DNA of 64,000 nt from Hansschlegelia beijingensis (GTDB lineage: Bacteria > Pseudomonadota > Alphaproteobacteria > Rhizobiales > Methylopilaceae), in NCBI RefSeq assembly GCF_014196425.1, contig NZ_JACIDR010000004.1, positions 1 to 64,000 on the forward strand, given 5' to 3'. Under the pieces are notes generated by a model. The model was not told where the DNA came from. It did not search any database and saw nothing but the letters and a program-made list of their open reading frames with translations. This document shows, piece after piece, positions 17,938 to 29,433 of the stretch. A program made the translations under genes and the position numbers. The stretch's first letter is position 1. Each line of letters opens with the position of its first letter.

Positions 17938-18258
17938 TCAGTCGAGCAGCACGGCCGTCCCGGACACCGTCACCATCAGCATGGAGCCTTCGCGTCCCAC
18001 GGTCTCATAGTCGAGATCCACGCCGATGACGGCGTTCGCGCCGCGGGCGCGGGCCTCCGCGACCATCTCGTCGATCGCGATGTCGCGCGCGCTCTTGAGC
18101 TCGCGTTCATAGGCGCCCGAGCGGCCGCCCACGATGTCCCGGACGGCGGCGAACAGATCGCGGAAGATGTTGGCGCCGAGGATCGCCTCGCCGGTCACCA
18201 GACCCTGATATTCGAGGATTCGGCGGCCTTCGACCGAATGCGTGGTCGTGACGAGCAT
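17938..18258 (-). CDS. YbjQ/UPF0145 family heavy-metal-binding-domain protein
   Basis: 106 residues matching the YbjQ family: [12 protein letters not shown] at the N-terminus, [16 protein letters not shown], a [16 protein letters not shown] helix and [16 protein letters not shown] near the end. The fold is a small alpha/beta pentamer of unclear function, often labelled a heavy-metal-binding domain without strong proof. Convergent with the GDH gene (17 bases between stops). Confidence 0.9.
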   Translation of the reverse strand: MLVTTTHSVEGRRILEYQGLVTGEAILGANIFRDLFAAVRDIVGGRSGAYERELKSARDIAIDEMVAEARARGANAVIGVDLDYETVGREGSMLMVTVSGTAVLLD

Positions 18259-18325
18259 GAGACCTTCTCCTCCGCGGGACGCGCGCCGGAGCAGGCTAGA
18301 CCGTCAGATCCGATCGGATAAGTCC

Positions 18326-19102
18326 TCAGGACTGGCGCCCGGCCTCGGCGACGGCCGGAGGCGGCGGGGCGAGCTTGCGATCGAGGGCTTCCGCCAGGAA
18401 GGCGCCGACGCACGCATGGCCGACGTCGTTCATGTGCAGGCGATCGCGCGAGAGCATCGCGGCGCCGCCGGCCTTGGCCATCGCGCGCATGGCGTCGTAG
18501 CGGCGGGCGAGCGGGATCCCGTTCGCCTCGGCCAGCGATTCCAGCACGTCGACATAGGGCTCGTAGTTCGCTTCATCCTGCGGGACGAACTGCGGGTCGA
18601 GCATCGCCACGTCGACGCCGCTCCCAGAGATCGCCTTGAGGCCCTCCGCGGCCACGCGGCGGAAGGTGGCGAGATCGATCCGCCGCGCCGCGTCGTTGGT
18701 GCCGATCTGCCAGACCACCAGATCGGGCTTCGTCGACGAAATCTCGCGCGACAGTCGCGCCTCGGCCCCCACCGCGGTCTCGCCGCCGACGCCACGCGCC
18801 ACCACGGTGACGCTGACGCCCGGCAGGCGTTGCGCGAGCTCCTGCTGCAGCCGCGCCGTGTACGCCTTGCCGGGCGAGGTGGCGCCCACGCCGGCGGTCG
18901 ACGAGGAGCCGATCACGAGGATCTTGAAGCCGTCGCTGTCCTTCAGATGGGAGGCGGCGCGGTCGAGCCTGCCGTTGAGGGCGAGATATTCGTCCGCAAC
19001 CCGGCAGGGGGCGCGCAACGGCTCGCCGATCGCGCCCGACGCGGTCAGGGCAAGGCAGCCGAGCAACGCGCCGGCGCGGAGGACGGAGACGACGGACGCC
19101 AT
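18326..19102 (-). CDS. Exported SGNH/GDSL hydrolase
   Basis: 258 residues. Signal peptide about residues 1-27 (ALLGCLALTASGA). The SGNH blocks are visible: block I ILVIGSSSTAGVG with the nucleophilic serine, Gly in VARGVGGETA, block III QIGTNDAA with Asn, and the C-terminal DRLHMNDVGH with Asp and His. This is a periplasmic or secreted esterase/deacetylase-type enzyme; acetyl-group removal from envelope glycans is common for the family but not shown here. I start at the ATG at 19102; a TTG ten codons upstream would extend the protein before the signal peptide. Confidence 0.88.
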   Translation of the reverse strand: MASVVSVLRAGALLGCLALTASGAIGEPLRAPCRVADEYLALNGRLDRAASHLKDSDGFKILVIGSSSTAGVGATSPGKAYTARLQQELAQRLPGVSVTVVARGVGGETAVGAEARLSREISSTKPDLVVWQIGTNDAARRIDLATFRRVAAEGLKAISGSGVDVAMLDPQFVPQDEANYEPYVDVLESLAEANGIPLARRYDAMRAMAKAGGAAMLSRDRLHMNDVGHACVGAFLAEALDRKLAPPPPAVAEAGRQS

Positions 19103-19244
19103 ATGTGCGGGACCCCGAAGATGCAGCAACAAGGGTGCGGGGGTACTCCCCGCTCATCGTGCGATAGCACGAGCGGGGCGCTGAGTCAGGTCAGGGCGAA
19201 TCCGTATGTTGAACTCGGCGTGAATGGAGCCGGGGCGGCGCCGT

Positions 19245-20831
19245 TCAGTGGCGGAAGTGCCGCACCCCGGTGAACACCATCGCAAGCCCCGCCTCGTCGG
19301 CGCGTGCGATCACCTCCGCGTCCCGCATGGAGCCGCCGGGCTGGATGACCGCGGTGGCGCCGGCTTCGATCGCGGCGTCCAGACCGTCCGCGAACGGGAA
19401 GAAGGCGTCCGACGCCACGACCGACCCTTCCGTCCCGGAGCGCGACAGTCCGGCCGCTTCGGCCGCCTCGCGCGCCTTGTGGGCGGCGATGCGCGCGCTG
19501 TCGACGCGGCTCATCTGGCCGGCCCCGATCCCGACCGTGGCGCCGTCGCGCGCGTAGACGATCGCGTTCGACTTGACGTGCTTCGCCACCCGGAAGGCGA
19601 ACCGCAGGTCCGAAAGCTCCTGCTCGGTGGGCGCGCGCTTCGTCGCCACCTTGAGATCGAGGTCGTCGACGACGCTCGAGTCGCGCGTCTGCGCCAGGAA
19701 GCCGCCCGCCACGGTCCGGATCGAGAGGCCGGGCGCGCGCGGATCGGGCAGGCCGCCAGCCAACAGAAGGCGAAGGTTCTTCTTGCCGGCGATGATGGCC
19801 TTGGCCTCGTCGTCGGCGTCGGGCGCGACGATCACCTCGGTGAAGATCTTGACGATCTCCCGCGCGGCGGCCGCGTCCAGCTTCCGGTTGAACGCCACGA
19901 TGCCGCCGAACGCCGAGACCGGATCGCAGGCGAGCGCGCGCTCATAGGCCTCGGCGAGGCTCGGGGCCTCGGCGGCGCCGCAGGGATTGGCGTGCTTGAC
20001 GATCACGCAGGCCGCGGTCCGCCGCGGGTCGAACTCGCCGACGAGCTCGTAGGCGGCGTCGGTGTCGTTGATGTTGTTGTAGGAAAGCTCCTTGCCCTGC
20101 GCCTGCACCGCGGTCGCCACCCCGGGGCGCGCCTCGGCCGTGCGGTAGAACGCGGCGCTCTGGTGCGGGTTCTCGCCGTAGCGCAGCGTCTGGGCGAGCG
20201 AGCCGCCGAGCGCCCGGAACGCCGGCGCGTCTTCGCCGACCTCGCGCGACAGCCAGGTTCCGATCGCCGCGTCATAGGCGGCCGTGCGCGAGAACGCCTT
20301 GGCGGCGAGCCGGCGGCGCAGCTCCGCCGTCGTCGCGCCCGCGTTGGCCTCCATCGCGGCCAGCACCGGATCGTAATCCGACGGCTCGACCACGACGGTG
20401 ACGTCCGCGTGGTTCTTGGCGGCGCCCCGGATCATCGCCGGACCTCCGACGTCGATGTTCTCGATCATCTCGTCGAACGGCGCCGCGCGGGCGAGCGTCG
20501 CCTCGAACGGGTACAGGTTGACCACGAGGAGATCGATGGCCGCGATGCCGTGCTCCTGCATCGAACGCTGATGTCCGGCGTCGTCACGGATCGCCAGAAG
20601 GCCGCCATGGACCTTCGGATGCAGCGTCTTGACGCGGCCGTCCATCATCTCCGGGAAGCCGGTCAGGGTCGACACGTCCTCAACCGGCAGGCCGGCCTCG
20701 CTCAGCGCCCGAGCGGTCCCGCCGGTCGACACCAGGGCGACGCCGCGCGCGTGGAGCGCCTGGGCGAACTCCAGAAGTCCGGTCTTGTCCGAAACGGAAA
20801 GCAGCGCGCGGGCGATGGGGCGATCAGACAT
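19245..20831 (-). CDS. purH: Bifunctional AICAR transformylase/IMP cyclohydrolase
   Basis: 528 residues, the normal length of PurH. It catalyses the last two steps of IMP synthesis. The N-terminal IMP cyclohydrolase domain begins with [14 protein letters not shown] and has [11 protein letters not shown] and [14 protein letters not shown]; the transformylase domain contains [11 protein letters not shown], the catalytic-lysine region [11 protein letters not shown], and ends with FTGVRHFRH. The ORF is clean. It follows the heparinase gene on the same strand (84 bases), a gene order I recall as common in Hyphomicrobiales. Confidence 0.97.
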   Translation of the reverse strand: MSDRPIARALLSVSDKTGLLEFAQALHARGVALVSTGGTARALSEAGLPVEDVSTLTGFPEMMDGRVKTLHPKVHGGLLAIRDDAGHQRSMQEHGIAAIDLLVVNLYPFEATLARAAPFDEMIENIDVGGPAMIRGAAKNHADVTVVVEPSDYDPVLAAMEANAGATTAELRRRLAAKAFSRTAAYDAAIGTWLSREVGEDAPAFRALGGSLAQTLRYGENPHQSAAFYRTAEARPGVATAVQAQGKELSYNNINDTDAAYELVGEFDPRRTAACVIVKHANPCGAAEAPSLAEAYERALACDPVSAFGGIVAFNRKLDAAAAREIVKIFTEVIVAPDADDEAKAIIAGKKNLRLLLAGGLPDPRAPGLSIRTVAGGFLAQTRDSSVVDDLDLKVATKRAPTEQELSDLRFAFRVAKHVKSNAIVYARDGATVGIGAGQMSRVDSARIAAHKAREAAEAAGLSRSGTEGSVVASDAFFPFADGLDAAIEAGATAVIQPGGSMRDAEVIARADEAGLAMVFTGVRHFRH

Positions 20832-20915
20832 GGGTCGGTTCCGGGCGAGGGGGACCTGCCGGTAGCATCTCGGGCCGCAGAGCTGAAGAGCCGAACGCGC
20901 GACGCTGACGAACGC

Positions 20916-22682
20916 TCAGGCCGTCCGGGGCGGCGGACCGAACAGGGTCGAGGCCGCCGGCAGCCGAGCGGAGCGACCATAGGCCGCCTCGTCCACGACC
21001 TCCAGGGACCAGGCGATCCTCGGCGTCGTGCGCGCGCTGGCGCGGATCACGAGCTGTTCGGAGCGGCGCGGCCCCCGGGCGTCCGACAGATAGACGCTCT
21101 CCTCGAGCGAGACGGCCGCATCGGCCGTCGAGAACATCCAGGTCGCGCCGCTCGGCAAGGCCAGCAGGGCCCCAAAGCCGTCGTCCCTGAGCGTGGCGCG
21201 GACGCTTGGGTGCAGGTGAAAACGGAGAGCCACGGCGGGGTCGCTCTGCGAGCGGGAGCCCTCCACGCGGCGGAACACGTCTTCGCCGGTGAGGCTCAGG
21301 CCGTCCTGCGCCAGCCAGAGCGAGCGCTCGTGCACAACGCCGAACCGCGTGGCGTAGCCGTCATGGCTGGCGACGACGCCGATCCGGTCGCCGCTGCGCT
21401 CCCTGCGCGCCGACGCCGCCGAGGGCCCGGCCAGCACCCGCGCGCCCGAAACGCGCCGCAGTCCCGCCGAGGTGAACCGGCAGGACGACACCTCTCCGAC
21501 CGTCGCGGTCGAGTGCGCGGCGGTCGCGCGTCCGGCCGCGAACCAGTCGCCGCCCTGAAAGCGCGGGGAGCCGCAGTTCACGATGACGCGCTCTTCGCCG
21601 GAAGAGAACTCGAACGACAGGCATCCCGCGTGGGCCTGCTGGGAGACGTCGAACGGCGGCGGCGGGCCGGCGTCCATGATGACGAGGCCATCGGCGGCCG
21701 CGAGCCGCTGGTAACCCGAATACTGCGCGTCCTCCACCGGAGCGCCGCGGGCGTCGTCATAGGCGAGGGCGGTGGCGATCAGATCGAACGAGGTCGGCCC
21801 CGCGCCGTTGAACTGCGCGAATTCGCCGTCGCCATGCCGGAAGAACCGCAGCATCGGCATCATCCGGTCGATCGCGCTGAGAAGCGTCTGCGGCGGCGAC
21901 GCGTTGCGCGCCGTGAAGGCCTGACGGAGCGGCAGCAGGTCCAGCAGCGCGCCGACGAGCGCCGCCGGATTGCGACTGACATGCCCGCCGTCGGGCAGGA
22001 TCTGCCGCTCGAGCTCCTGCGAAAGCCGCTTGGACGCCGTGCGGAGCAGGCGGGCCTCGCCGGAAAGACAAAGGCCCGCATAGGCGAGCGCCGCGGCGGC
22101 GGTCAGCCGGGGCAGGCCGTCAGGCGTCTGGTGGAACATGCGCTCCAGGCGTCGCGTCTGGCGGGTCGCGCTCCTGAGGAAGCGCCGGTAGAAGGCGCGG
22201 TCCGCCCCATCCAGGATGAGCGGGGCGTGGCAGAACCACGAGATCAGCCGTCGCGCGGCCACTTCCGGCTTGTGCGCGCTCTGCGCCGGCCCGCCCCGCA
22301 GGCCGATCCACTCATTGACGAGCGCCCGCCCGTTGGCGCGCGCGAGCGTCGTGTCGGCCGCCCGCAGGTGACGCAACCAGGCGAAGCCGTGCAGCGCGTC
22401 GGCCCACTCCTCGGAGGGGGGCGCGGCCAGGAAGGGCGAGCCGCCTTTCGTCTCCAGAACCCGGCCGGCGAGCGCGAACGTCCCGGCGTAGATTTCGGCG
22501 GCGCGGGTCGGGTCGGTGGTCCTGAGATCGTGCGGAGCGATGAGAAGCTTGTCGGGCGTGCGATGGGCGACCTCACGCGGCAGACCCGCGAGCGCGGCCA
22601 GCCGCCGCCAGACGCCGCGCGCCCAGATGGTCAAGACGATGCCGGCGAGTCGCGCCTTTTCGCCGAGCGCCGCCAACCCCAT
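20916..22682 (-). CDS. Heparinase II/III family protein
   Basis: 588 residues from the ATG at 22682, which has GGAGAG just upstream; an ATG at 22736 without a clear ribosome site would give 606. The N-terminal half is an all-helical toroid (many short Ala/Leu-rich helices, WADALHGFAWLRHLRA, HGDGEFAQFNG), and the C-terminal part is a beta-sandwich starting around residue 330 with SFEFSSGEERVIVNCGSP. This is the layout of heparinase II/III lyases. The Hyphomicrobiales members between rsmB and purH have no defined substrate; an anionic polysaccharide or envelope glycan is possible. No signal peptide is seen. Confidence 0.85.
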   Translation of the reverse strand: MGLAALGEKARLAGIVLTIWARGVWRRLAALAGLPREVAHRTPDKLLIAPHDLRTTDPTRAAEIYAGTFALAGRVLETKGGSPFLAAPPSEEWADALHGFAWLRHLRAADTTLARANGRALVNEWIGLRGGPAQSAHKPEVAARRLISWFCHAPLILDGADRAFYRRFLRSATRQTRRLERMFHQTPDGLPRLTAAAALAYAGLCLSGEARLLRTASKRLSQELERQILPDGGHVSRNPAALVGALLDLLPLRQAFTARNASPPQTLLSAIDRMMPMLRFFRHGDGEFAQFNGAGPTSFDLIATALAYDDARGAPVEDAQYSGYQRLAAADGLVIMDAGPPPPFDVSQQAHAGCLSFEFSSGEERVIVNCGSPRFQGGDWFAAGRATAAHSTATVGEVSSCRFTSAGLRRVSGARVLAGPSAASARRERSGDRIGVVASHDGYATRFGVVHERSLWLAQDGLSLTGEDVFRRVEGSRSQSDPAVALRFHLHPSVRATLRDDGFGALLALPSGATWMFSTADAAVSLEESVYLSDARGPRRSEQLVIRASARTTPRIAWSLEVVDEAAYGRSARLPAASTLFGPPPRTA

Positions 22683-22765
22683 CGCTCTCCGGTCCGATGC
22701 CGACGCCTCGGCGCCACCCGCAGGAGTCTCGCACATGACGCCGCGACTGTCGCGATTCGCGGGCG

Positions 22766-24142
22766 TCAGCCAACCCGCAGCCGCGCCGCGAAGAAGCCGT
22801 CGCAGCCGGCGAGGCGGCGGTCTTCATGCGGGAAATGGAACGGCAGCGTCCGCACGTATCCGCTCGGATCGATCGCCTCTTCCACGCCGGGCAGTTCCTC
22901 CGGGCGCGCCGGCACGACGCGAACGCGAGGATTGCGCGCCAGCAGGGCGTCGATCTGACGCTCGCCCTCCTCCGGCTCGAGCGAGCAGACGCAATAGACC
23001 AGCAGTCCGCCCGGCTTCACCAGCCGGACCGCGGAGTCCAGCAGCTGCGCCTGGACGCGCGCCAGCCCGGCGATGTCGCTCTCGCGCTTCAGCCAGCCGA
23101 CGTCCGGATGGCGGCGGGTGGTGCCGGTCGCGCTGCAGGGCGCGTCGAGCAGGACCGCGTCGGCGGGTTCCGCCGACAGCGTGGCGGCGTCCGCCACCGT
23201 GGTCGCGGCCGACAGGCCGAGCCTCGCCAGGTTCTGCGACAGCCGCATCAGGCGTTCGGCGGACTTGTCGACCGCCACGACCTCGGCGCCCGCGGCGGCG
23301 AGCTGCGCGGTCTTGCCGCCCGGCGCCGCGCAGAGATCGATGACCCTGAGGCCCTCGATGTCGCCCAGCAGGCGCGCGGGCAGGGCGGCGGCCGCGTCCT
23401 GGACCCACCAGGCGCCCTCGGAGAATCCCTCGAGCGCCGAGACGAGACCGCTCGCCACGAGCCGGACCGTGCCGGTCGGCAGGGCCACGCCGCCGAGGCG
23501 CGTGGCCCATTGCTCCGGCCCAGCCTTCACGGAGAGGTCGAGCGCGGGTTCGGCCCCGACGCTTTCGGCGATGCGCGCCGCCGCCTCCGGCCCGTAGGTG
23601 CGCGTCCAGCGCGCATAGAGCCAGCCCGGCACGTCCGCGCCGGGCGTCTCCGGCGGCGCGCCGTCGGCGACGATCCCGCGCAGCACCGCATTGGCGAGGC
23701 CCGCGAAGTGGCGGGCGTCCGGATCGGCGCGCGCCGTGGCGACGGCGAGATCGACGGCGGTGTGTGCCGGCACCTGCATGTAGAGCGCCTGCGCGGCGCC
23801 GGTCACCAGGATCGCCTCGAGCAGGCCGCCCTTCTTGGGCAGGCCCTTCTCGAGTTTGCCGGCCACCAGCGTCCGCAGCGTTCCGAGGCGCCGCAGGGTG
23901 ACGCCCGCGATGGCGCGCGCGAGCGCGCGGTCGCGTTCGTCGAGCGCGCGGAAGCCGCACGGGTCGTGCTCGATCTCGAGCGAGGCGTCGAGCGAGCGGG
24001 TGCGGGACAGCACGCCGTCGACGAGCCGGGCCGCGACGCGGCGCGTCGCAAGGCCCGGGACCTCAGGCTGCGATCGGCCGGGACCGTTCTGGAAGCGCCG
24101 GCCGCCGAAGGACCTGCCCTGAGGCGGACGGTTCAACCCCAC
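22766..24142 (-). CDS. rsmB: 16S rRNA (cytosine-5) methyltransferase, RsmB-like
   Basis: About 458 residues. The N-terminal half is a NusB-like RNA-binding domain ([14 protein letters not shown] to AVLRGIV); the C-terminal half is an m5C methyltransferase with the SAM-binding [14 protein letters not shown], the [18 protein letters not shown] motif with the PC cysteine, and [13 protein letters not shown] with the catalytic cysteine. The start is uncertain: no ATG, and I give the GTG at 24142, which overlaps the htpX stop; a TTG at 24136 or a GTG at 24172 are alternatives. It methylates C967-type positions of 16S rRNA. Confidence 0.9.
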   Translation of the reverse strand: MGLNRPPQGRSFGGRRFQNGPGRSQPEVPGLATRRVAARLVDGVLSRTRSLDASLEIEHDPCGFRALDERDRALARAIAGVTLRRLGTLRTLVAGKLEKGLPKKGGLLEAILVTGAAQALYMQVPAHTAVDLAVATARADPDARHFAGLANAVLRGIVADGAPPETPGADVPGWLYARWTRTYGPEAAARIAESVGAEPALDLSVKAGPEQWATRLGGVALPTGTVRLVASGLVSALEGFSEGAWWVQDAAAALPARLLGDIEGLRVIDLCAAPGGKTAQLAAAGAEVVAVDKSAERLMRLSQNLARLGLSAATTVADAATLSAEPADAVLLDAPCSATGTTRRHPDVGWLKRESDIAGLARVQAQLLDSAVRLVKPGGLLVYCVCSLEPEEGERQIDALLARNPRVRVVPARPEELPGVEEAIDPSGYVRTLPFHFPHEDRRLAGCDGFFAARLRVG

Positions 24143-25074
24143 GGACCGCCGCGCGTTCCCGTCGAGCTCCACGGACCATGGGCTCCCCGTCCCGGCGCCG
24201 GCGCAAAGCCGCGCGGGCCGCCGCCGCCGCCCGTCCGGCGCGCGAACTCCATCAGCGCCGCGATGCGGTTCTCGGTGGCCGGGTGGGTGGAGAACAGATT
24301 GTCCATGCGCTCGCCTGAGAGGGGATTGATAATGAACATATGCGCCGTGGCGGGATTGTGTTCCGCGGCCGGATTGGGGATCCGGGCGGCCCCTCCCGCG
24401 ATCTTGGCGAGCGCCGAGGCCAGCCATTCCGGACGGCCGCAGATTTCGGCGCCGCCGCGGTCCGCCGCGTATTCACGCGAACGGCTGATCGCCATCTGGA
24501 CCACCATCGCCGCAATGGGGGCGAGGATCATCATCGCGATCGTGCCGAACACGCCGAAGGGCGCGTTGTTATCCCGGTTGCCCGAGAAGAAGAACCCGAA
24601 ATTCGCGAGCATGGAGATCGCGCCCGCGATGGTGGCCGTGATCGTCATGATCAGCGTGTCGTGGTTCTTCACATGGGCGAGCTCATGCGCCATCACGCCG
24701 GCGACCTCCTCGCGGGTGAGCGAGTTGAGCAGTCCGGTCGTGGCCGCGACAGCGGCGTTCTGAGGGTTGCGGCCGGTCGCGAAGGCGTTCGGCTGGTCCT
24801 CGTGCATTATGTAGACGCGCGGCATCGGCAGGTTGGCGCGTTGCGCGAGCTCGCGCACCAGCGCGTAGAACTCCGGCGCGGTCCGCTCGTCGACCTCCTG
24901 GGCCCCGTGCATCGACAAGACCAGCTTGTCGCCGTTCCAGTAGGTGAAGGCGTTGGTGGCGACCGCGACGCCAAGCGCCAGCAGCATGCCGCCCTTGCCG
25001 CCGATCAGGAAGCCCACCCCCATGAACAACGCGGTCAATCCGGCGAGCAGAATGGCCGTGCGGAAGTAGTTCAT
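24133..25074 (-). CDS. htpX: Membrane zinc metalloprotease HtpX
   Basis: 313 residues. Two hydrophobic segments at the N-terminus (residues 5-50), then the M48 peptidase domain with [12 protein letters not shown] (HEXXH zinc site), further hydrophobic segments, and the third zinc ligand in [24 protein letters not shown] near the C-terminus is the usual HtpX ending, followed by a Gly/Pro-rich tail. It degrades misfolded membrane proteins under heat or envelope stress. ATG at 25074 has a GGAGG-like site upstream. The rsmB start overlaps its stop. Confidence 0.96.
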   Translation of the reverse strand: MNYFRTAILLAGLTALFMGVGFLIGGKGGMLLALGVAVATNAFTYWNGDKLVLSMHGAQEVDERTAPEFYALVRELAQRANLPMPRVYIMHEDQPNAFATGRNPQNAAVAATTGLLNSLTREEVAGVMAHELAHVKNHDTLIMTITATIAGAISMLANFGFFFSGNRDNNAPFGVFGTIAMMILAPIAAMVVQMAISRSREYAADRGGAEICGRPEWLASALAKIAGGAARIPNPAAEHNPATAHMFIINPLSGERMDNLFSTHPATENRIAALMEFARRTGGGGGPRGFAPAPGRGAHGPWSSTGTRGGPWG

Positions 25075-25186
25075 CTGAGCCTTCGCCTCCTGGCAGCGTG
25101 ACGTGCGGTTTCAGCGCATATATGTGGGCGGAAGGCCCGCTTCGCTACAGCGTGGGGACGGGCGCTGATTATCGGGAACGACGCGC

Positions 25187-25378
25187 ATGGTCGAGGAGCC
25201 ACGAAAGCCCGTCAGCGAGGCCGCCGCCCGGGCGCTCGCCGAGGCGGCGGAGCGCCGGCGCTCCTATGAGCAGGCCGAGGCCGAACTCGCTCGCAAAGCC
25301 GAGATCGCGGGCCCGGCCGGCCCGGACCCCGTCCGCTACGGGGACTGGGAGCGGAAGGGGCTGACGAGCGATTTCTGA
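25187..25378 (+). CDS. DUF1674/SDHAF4-like succinate dehydrogenase assembly factor
   Basis: 63 residues. Helical, charged N-terminal part, and the C-terminal signature GPDPVRYGDWERKGLTSDF, which is the conserved end of the DUF1674/SDHAF4 family. In mitochondria the family protects flavinated SdhA before assembly; a similar role in the bacterium is an inference. The ATG at 25187 begins 46 bases after a gap that also contains the htpX start on the other strand. Confidence 0.88.
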   Translation: MVEEPRKPVSEAAARALAEAAERRRSYEQAEAELARKAEIAGPAGPDPVRYGDWERKGLTSDF

Positions 25379-25454
25379 GCCTGATCCGCCCGCAGGTCGG
25401 TCTGCGCCGCCGATCCTGGGCCGCCTTCTGAGCCGGCTGCTCGCCGGCGTCGTC

Positions 25455-26090
25455 GTGATCGCCGCCATCGCCGCGGGGATCGTGCTGTCGGACCTGGACC
25501 ACTATGCGCCGCTCGATCTTCGCGAGCCGCCCGGCTTCCTGACGCAGTGGCGACTGCGCGCCCTGAAGGGCGACCCGGAAGGGTGCGTGGCCGTGCTCCG
25601 TCGTTCGCAGGTCGCGGTCCGCCGCGCGCCGGAACGGCGGCTCGCCAACAGCTGCGGCTACAGCGACGGCGTGACGCTCTCCGGAGGCGCTCTCTCGAAA
25701 CTGCCGGTCATGAGCTGTCCGCTCGCGGCGGCCGTCGTGAGCTGGGAACGGCACGTCCTCCAGCCCGCCGCGCAGGCGAGGCTCGGCGCGCGCGTGGTCG
25801 GCTTGCGGCATCTCGGCGCCTATTCGTGCCGAGACATCGCGGGGCGGCCGGGACGGAGGTCGCAGCACGCGACCGGAAACGCGCTCGACGTCGCGGCGTT
25901 CGAGCTGTCAGACGGAAACCTGGTCTCGGTCGCGTCGGACTGGAGCCGCGACACTCCCAAGGCGGCGTTCCTGCGGGACGCGCGGAGCGGGGCCTGCGGC
26001 GTCATGGCCGGGGTGCTGTCGCCCGACTGGAACGCCGCGCATCGGGACCATTTCCACCTCGACATGGGCCGGCTCGACGTCTGCCGCTGA
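25455..26090 (+). CDS. Extensin-like C-terminal domain protein, membrane-anchored
   Basis: 211 residues from a GTG at 25455; no ATG exists in this frame and it stays open to 25365, so the true start may be a little further upstream (a CTG). One hydrophobic segment (residues 2-18) anchors it. The extensin-like C-terminal domain has the conserved pieces LSGGALSKLPVMSCPLAA, HLGAYSCRDI, SQHATGNALDVAAFEL and AHRDHFHLDMG, the last two with metal-ligand-like His/Asp residues as in D-Ala-D-Ala carboxypeptidase-like folds. Probable peptidoglycan-related periplasmic role. Its stop is 2 bases from the convergent L,D-transpeptidase stop. Confidence 0.82.
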   Translation: MIAAIAAGIVLSDLDHYAPLDLREPPGFLTQWRLRALKGDPEGCVAVLRRSQVAVRRAPERRLANSCGYSDGVTLSGGALSKLPVMSCPLAAAVVSWERHVLQPAAQARLGARVVGLRHLGAYSCRDIAGRPGRRSQHATGNALDVAAFELSDGNLVSVASDWSRDTPKAAFLRDARSGACGVMAGVLSPDWNAAHRDHFHLDMGRLDVCR

Positions 26091-26092
26091 TC

Positions 26093-26611
26093 TCACGGCA
26101 CGACGACGACCTTGTCGCCGACGCGGACACGCTCATACAGGTCCACGATGTCGGCGTTGCGCATGCGGATGCAGCCGTAGGACGCGAAGGTCCCGATCGA
26201 GCCTGGCCGGTTGGTGCCGTGGATAGCGTACTGGTCCCGGTCCAGCACCAGGGCGCGCGGACCCATCGGGTTCCGGGGCGAGCCGCCGGGAATGACGTCC
26301 GGAAGGAAAGGCTTGTCGCGCTTCACGTCGGCGGGGGGCGACCAGGCCGGGGCGACATACTTGCCCTTGATATAGGCCGAGCCGAGCCATTGCTTGCCGC
26401 GCTTGCCGACCGCGACGGGGTAGCGATAGGCGGCGCCGTCGTTGAGGATGTAATAGAGCTTCCGCTCGGCGTTGCGGATCAGGATGGTGCCGGCGCGGTA
26501 CTGGTTGTTCTCCAGCCTGACGACCTCACGGGCGTGCCCCGGCCCCGCGCCGGACGCCAGAAGCGCAAGCGCCGCGCAGAGCCTGAGCCCGACCGACCCG
26601 ATACCCGTCAT
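26093..26611 (-). CDS. L,D-transpeptidase (YkuD domain), exported
   Basis: 172 residues. A signal peptide (residues 1-27, LCAALALLASGAGPGHA) precedes the catalytic domain: GTILIRNAERKLYYILNDG, then YAIHGTNRPGSIGTFASYGC ends in the nucleophilic cysteine, followed by IRMRNADIVDLYERV. It lacks the lipobox of the larger paralogue at 9150-9881, so it should be soluble in the periplasm. Role: 3-3 cross-links or attachment of proteins to peptidoglycan. Convergent with the extensin-like gene. Confidence 0.92.
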   Translation of the reverse strand: MTGIGSVGLRLCAALALLASGAGPGHAREVVRLENNQYRAGTILIRNAERKLYYILNDGAAYRYPVAVGKRGKQWLGSAYIKGKYVAPAWSPPADVKRDKPFLPDVIPGGSPRNPMGPRALVLDRDQYAIHGTNRPGSIGTFASYGCIRMRNADIVDLYERVRVGDKVVVVP

Positions 26612-26793
26612 CCTACGCCTCGAGCGCCCGCCTGCGGTCGCGCAGGCCTGTCAAACACTGAGCGCCCCTTAGAGCATGCGGCGCTGAACGCCCGGTTTAG
26701 CCGGCGCGCGAGTTTGCGTGGCTTCGCGCAATGATTTGTACAGTACGGAAGATAATCCTTTACTTGTCGAGATCATGGACGCCTTATAGGATC

Positions 26794-27300
26794 ATGTTCT
26801 TCTTTTCGCCTCGCCGCCGCTGGTCTGCGCAGCGCCTCGCCGATCTGGGCGCGGGCGTCTGCCTCGGCGTGGCGATCGCCGTTGCGGCGCAGGTGAAGGG
26901 CGAGGGCCGCGAAGTCCCCCCTTCGGCGCCGGAGGTACGATCGCCGCCGCAAGGGTTCCGCGCGACCGCGCTCTCCGTGCTCGACGGCGACACGTTCGAG
27001 GCGCGGGTGACGGTGTTTCCGGGACAGGAGATCGTCACGCGCGTGCGGCTCGCCGGGATCGACGCGCCTGAGCGCCGCGGTCGCTGCGCGGCCGAGAAGG
27101 CGGCGGCGGAGGCCGCGACCCGCGCCTTGCGGAAGCTCGTGGACGGCCGTCCGCTGACGCTGACCGACGTCGAGGCCGACAAGTATTTCGGCCGGGTGGT
27201 GGCGCGTGTGGCGAGCGGCGCCGGAGACGTCGCCGAGGCCCTGCTCGCCGACGGCCATGCCCGGCCCTATGAGGGGGGCCGCCGCGCGGGCTGGTGCTGA
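26794..27300 (+). CDS. Thermonuclease (SNase-like) family protein
   Basis: 168 residues. An N-terminal hydrophobic stretch (residues 14-32, LADLGAGVCLGVAIAVAA) looks like a signal anchor. The SNase core has VLDGDTFEARV, VRLAGIDAPERRGRC and KYFGRVVARV, and ends with LLADGHARPYEGGRRAGWC, the normal end of bacterial SNase-like domains. Calcium ligands and the first catalytic arginine region are recognisable, so a secreted or periplasmic nuclease is likely. The start is taken at the ATG at 26794. Convergent with acs, with a multi-copy hairpin between them. Confidence 0.85.
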   Translation: MFFFSPRRRWSAQRLADLGAGVCLGVAIAVAAQVKGEGREVPPSAPEVRSPPQGFRATALSVLDGDTFEARVTVFPGQEIVTRVRLAGIDAPERRGRCAAEKAAAEAATRALRKLVDGRPLTLTDVEADKYFGRVVARVASGAGDVAEALLADGHARPYEGGRRAGWC

Positions 27301-27305
27301 GCTTC

Positions 27306-27350
27306 GGGAGCCGCGGCCTGGGGGATGCGGCTCCCAGGGGCGGGAGCCGC
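27306..27350. terminator. Alternative hairpins between nuclease and acs genes
   Basis: GGGAGCCGC occurs at 27306-27314 and 27342-27350 with its exact complement GCGGCTCCC at 27327-27335, so the middle copy can pair with either. It lies between two convergent genes and probably works as a terminator in both directions, although no long T run follows. Confidence 0.5.
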
Positions 27351-27355
27351 GGGGC

Positions 27356-29314
<1,959 letters not shown>

Positions 29315-29433
29315 AGCGCTCGCTCCCAAGCGTAGTCATGCGCCCGCTCTCCGGGCGGGCTGCGGCCAGTTTAGGACGCGTCCCGGAGGCCCTACAAGCC
29401 GCCGCTCTCGGCAGTTTGGCGGAGAACGCGCGC

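Noticed and set aside
19224-22958. A 1244-codon plus-strand open frame opposite purH and the heparinase gene
   Set aside because: It is Arg/Gly/Ala/Asp-rich with no domain, and lies opposite two well-supported genes. In very GC-rich DNA long antisense frames arise by codon bias.
26734-26793. Possible promoter before the nuclease gene (TTGTCG with TATAGG)
   Set aside because: The spacing is only 15 bases and both boxes are poor, so I did not list it.
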